Below are positions 5,560 to 7,357 of a DNA stretch of 7,357 nucleotides, piece after piece. How positions within the stretch are numbered: the first letter of the stretch is position 1; each line of letters opens with the position of its first letter. This DNA comes from Deinococcus sp. Leaf326 (lineage in GTDB: Bacteria; Deinococcota; Deinococci; Deinococcales; Deinococcaceae). Made by a program: the position numbers and the translations under genes. The notes beneath the pieces are model-generated. The model ran no database searches, was not told the DNA's origin, and saw only the letters and a program-made list of their open reading frames with translations. The stretch spans positions 1,457 through 8,813 of the forward strand of contig NZ_LMOM01000056.1 in assembly GCF_001424185.1 (NCBI RefSeq). The letters run 5' to 3'.

Positions 5560-5930
5560 CGTTGCGGACGAGAGAAAACGGAAAGCTTAGAGAGAACTCT
5601 TGCACCAGCTGGAACGACCGTCATTGTCTGGAAGGCAGCAAAAACTGGATAGCCACAGGGAAGCCCTACTAAAGACAGGGAGTTGGAACGGAAGGAAGTC
5701 AAAGTGCGTCTTCGGTAAAGATCATCCGAATGAGCTGCTCTCCTGTAGCGGATATTCGGGCCAACAGCTTGGAAGACCCCCGACGTGGCCAAGCCAATGT
5801 GCCTGACACCGAAGGATAAACAGGAACCAGGGGAAACGGTTACACCCCTCCGGGGCACTACTTCCATTTTTTTGGAGGCTTTCAGACGGAAGGAGACATG
5901 AACTGGCTCAGACGACAGATCGACTGCTCT
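5560..5930. other. Intergenic stretch without a convincing gene
   Basis: Short ORFs exist on both strands, but none has coherent composition or a recognisable motif. Features visible are a T7 run at 5867-5873 inside the weak dyad CTTCCA/TGGAGG, and AAGGAG just before ATG 5898 on the plus strand (spacer of only two bases). The latter opens a 75-codon ORF that is antisense to the better-supported minus-strand gene and is not annotated. Confidence 0.45.
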
Positions 5931-6376
5931 CTATTTAGGCCGTCGCAACGGCGCACGCGACACGAGCACCAGTATGCGTTTCCCATTCGTCTCGAAGGCC
6001 GCTGCGTAGCCGGTGACGCCCTGCTCAATCAGTCGTCTCTCACTAATCTGTTCGACGTTGACCCGGTGCAGGATGCGCTGGATGTAACCCGCCTCCAGAC
6101 GTACAAGATAAACAGGCGTGTCTAGTGCCATGCGGCGCAGCACTGCGATCCCCACAGCCGTGTCCTGCGTCCCGAGGGGGTGGTAGAGCCGCTCGGCCGC
6201 GTTGTGCCGGATCGCCTCCTCGAGGGAGACCGTCCTAAAGCTCAGAAGTCCTTCTCTGCCGACCGGCTCACCGTGAGCCAGGCAGTGCAACAGCTCGCCC
6301 CGTAAGCGCTAACCCAGGCAGCGTAACCTCGGGCGTGCAGTTCTTTGAGGAGACTCAACCTCTTTCGCATGGGCAT
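5931..6376 (-). pseudogene. Unknown protein of about 148 residues, one frameshift
   Basis: From ATG 6376 the frame reads MPMRKRLSLLKELHARGYAA and WVSAYG, then derails. The sensible continuation starts in another frame after 6298-6304, where plus-strand CCCC (minus GGGG) has probably lost one base: RGELLHCLAHGEPVGREG, then LEEAIRHNAAERLYHPLGTQ, TPVYLVRLEAGYIQRILHRV, and ends FETNGKRILVLVSRAPLRRP K at TAG 5931. The continuation alone is open from TTG 6290 (119 codons). The pre-frameshift frame is open upstream to about 6505 without a start codon, so the original gene may have been longer. Mixed charged and hydrophobic helical composition, no signal peptide. I do not recognise the family. A plus-strand ORF covers the same DNA but looks like a shadow. 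Confidence 0.55.
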
Positions 6377-6540
6377 TTGTAGTGGCTTCTTCTCTGTACC
6401 GGTACTTCCCCTCCGGATGCGGCACTCGCTTACCCCGAAGATCCCTACCGGCTCAGGCTGTGTATCTTCGCGCAGCAGCGCGTGGCGGGTAAGCTGTGCG
6501 GCTTATCGTGTATTCATTCAGGGACCTCAGTGTGAATCGG

Positions 6541-6581
6541 GGGCGGAGACTGGAGTCGAACCAGTCGCGTGTGGAGCACGC
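6541..6581 (-). other. tRNA-like 3' fragment (T-arm and acceptor 3' strand)
   Basis: On the minus strand 6565-6549 reads ACTGG-TTCGACT-CCAGT, a perfect five-pair T-stem with a canonical T-loop. Seven bases CTCCGCC (acceptor 3' strand, 6548-6542), a C discriminator and then CCG instead of CCA follow. Immediately upstream on the same strand is the stem GCGTG-CTCCA-CACGC (6581-6567), like a variable arm. The matching acceptor 5' strand GGCGGAG is not found in the window, and I cannot fold a convincing anticodon arm with U33. It is therefore best read as a displaced tRNA 3' end, the usual product of integration into a tRNA gene, or as a tRNA-like domain of a larger RNA. Confidence 0.5.
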
Positions 6582-6739
6582 TGGCCTTGCACGCCGCGCT
6601 TGACCCCCGCAAGGGCACCGTTCCCTCTACGGGGTGGATTGAACGGTCGAGCGACTCAGGTCTTCATGGGCAGTCCTCCAGAGGTAGATTCCGGACTTGG
6701 CTTTCCGGTGGGCGTGGGGTCGGCTCCCCGGCCAGCAAG

Positions 6740-7015
6740 GTTCGGGTTGCCGTCGCGGGGGGCAGCCGGTCGTGCTGGCAGACGACACGGCGAGCCTCCG
6801 TACGAGCTTGTCCTGGCCCGCGAGCGGCGCGGGTGGCCGTGCTAGCCGGGGCCTGGGCTGGCGCAGGGCAGAGATGCAGATCTGCCGGTGGAGGGCACCG
6901 GTACCCGAGGGACGGACTGTGAGCCGGACAGGAAGAGCCTGCGCGTGCGGAGCACGCGCGCCCTGGGCGCCTGGCCGGGCGCCCGCGGTCACTGGGTTTC
7001 TCTCAACCCACGTCG
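6740..7015. other. GC-rich, hairpin-dense non-coding region; possible structured RNA
   Basis: No frame on either strand reads like a protein; the open frames are Arg/Pro/Gly/Ala-rich, as expected for random GC-rich DNA. Perfect stems are packed closely: GTCGT/ACGAC (6769-6786), CCCGCG/CGCGGG (6817-6833), GGCAGA/TCTGCC (6867-6886), CCGGTG/CACCGG (6885-6901), GCGCGTGC/GCACGCGC with a three-base loop (6941-6959), GGGCGCC/GGCGCCC (6965-6984) and TGGGTT/AACCCA (6993-7010). High GC raises the chance background, but the last three in a row within 70 bp stand out. It matches none of the RNA families I can recall by motif (RNase P, tmRNA, SRP, 6S). Strand is undetermined. Confidence 0.28.
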
Positions 7016-7099
7016 GAAGTCACGCTGCTCGCCGCGTTGGCGGTCCTGGGGCGGTGTGTGGCCCGGCCGGACAGGCCTGCTGCCTGGAGGGGCAGGTGC

Positions 7100-7357
7100 T
7101 GACTTGCTCTCCGAACAGCTTGCGGAAGGTCGCTTCAATCATGCGCGTAATGCCCTCGCCTTCGAGTAGTGGCAGCACCCAGCTCTCGACCGAGTCGGGA
7201 AGTGCTTCCTGCACGGCGTAGACAGCACTGTCTGGGCAATCTTGGCTCGCTTAGGGTAATGCTCCAGGTTTGACTTCAAGCGGCGTTGCGAGCGTTCGCC
7301 GATGACGTGAGTGTAGACCAGGGCGTAGCGTAGCCGAGCGCCGAATGACGGCGCTCG
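7100..7357 (-). pseudogene. Frameshifted unknown coding remnant entering from the right edge
   Basis: Entering at the edge, one minus frame reads APSFGARLRYALVYTHVIGE then RSQRRLKSNLEHYPKRAKIA. Near 7230 the plausible text moves to another frame: DSAVYAVQEALPDSVESWVL, then EGEGITRMIEATFRKLFGEQ. Beyond about 7100 it degenerates into GC-rich sequence, so both a frameshift and a 3' truncation are likely. The charged Arg/Lys-rich start is compatible with the middle of a transposase, but I do not recognise the family and that is a guess. Confidence 0.38.
7335..7357. repeat. Perfect 9-bp hairpin at the right window edge
   Basis: CGAGCGCCG (7335-7343) and CGGCGCTCG (7349-7357) flank the loop AATGA. 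The hairpin closes exactly at the last base of the window. It overlaps the unknown coding remnant, so codon chance is possible. No T-run is visible. Confidence 0.5.

Noticed and set aside
5523..5867. Minus-strand 114-codon ORF upstream of the lipoprotein gene
   Set aside because: Ser/Arg/Pro-rich with no motif, and it overlaps the lipoprotein leader dyads. Reads as random.
5898..6125. Plus-strand 75-codon ORF preceded by AAGGAG
   Set aside because: The spacer is only two bases, and from 5931 it is antisense to a minus-strand gene with more coherent protein text. Possible but weak.
6541..6920. tmRNA or RNase P RNA
   Set aside because: The T-arm fits a tmRNA 3' end, but no proteolysis-tag reading frame and no tmRNA 5' end were found. 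The GAGGAAAGTCCGG core of RNase P is absent.
6345..7221. Long GC-rich ORFs on both strands between 6345 and 7221
   Set aside because: Arg/Gly/Pro/Ala-rich composition and multiple overlapping frames are typical of GC-rich non-coding DNA. No domain text.
1..7357. CRISPR array, toxin-antitoxin pair or defence genes
   Set aside because: No regularly spaced short repeats with unique spacers were seen. No recognisable Cas, nuclease or toxin motif was found in any frame.

Overview
The window looks like a piece of accessory DNA from a GC-rich bacterium, most likely Deinococcus or a relative. That assignment is an inference: the lipoprotein, the paired Xer-like recombinases and the small hypothetical proteins resemble what I recall from deinococcal plasmids and islands, and no single marker proves it. 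Only one gene is complete beyond doubt, a tyrosine recombinase at 1914-2882. A long RCC1-repeat lipoprotein is complete apart from one in-frame amber codon. Nearly everything else is broken by frameshifts, stop codons or truncation, so this reads as a graveyard of mobile-element and cargo fragments. Several breaks sit next to short homopolymers (CCCCCC, GGGG), so a share of them could be sequencing errors.

Layout. 1-231 (-): N-terminal part of an IS630-type transposase, frameshifted and cut by the window edge. 232-627: AT-richer non-coding stretch with three related 13-bp motifs and a strong 13-bp hairpin. 628-841 (+): small unknown ORF overlapping by one base (ATGA) a decayed tyrosine recombinase (841-~1612, +), which has lost its catalytic C-terminus where it meets the end of a convergent small gene (1560-1769, -). 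1852-1873: inverted repeat between that small gene and the intact recombinase (1914-2882, +). 2912-3175 (-): remnant with the C-terminal signature of a GGDEF domain. 3266-5476 (-): lipoprotein signal peptide and N-terminal domain, an amber stop, then in the same frame a second N-terminal segment and seven RCC1 repeats. 5560-5930: no convincing gene. 5931-6376 (-): frameshifted gene of unknown family. 6541-6581 (-): 3' part of a tRNA-like element. 6740-7015: very GC-rich, hairpin-dense, non-coding. 7100-7357 (-): frameshifted unknown coding remnant running off the window.

Working together. Two related recombinases on the same strand, a tRNA 3'-end fragment and transposase pieces all point to repeated integration and deletion. 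The RCC1 protein would be an envelope-anchored seven-bladed propeller if the amber codon were absent or suppressed. As read, translation would give a 275-residue lipoprotein and, only with re-initiation, an unanchored propeller. I see no defence, secretion or biosynthetic operon. The least explained pieces are the GC-rich hairpin cluster with its tRNA-like neighbour, and the motif set at 321-532.
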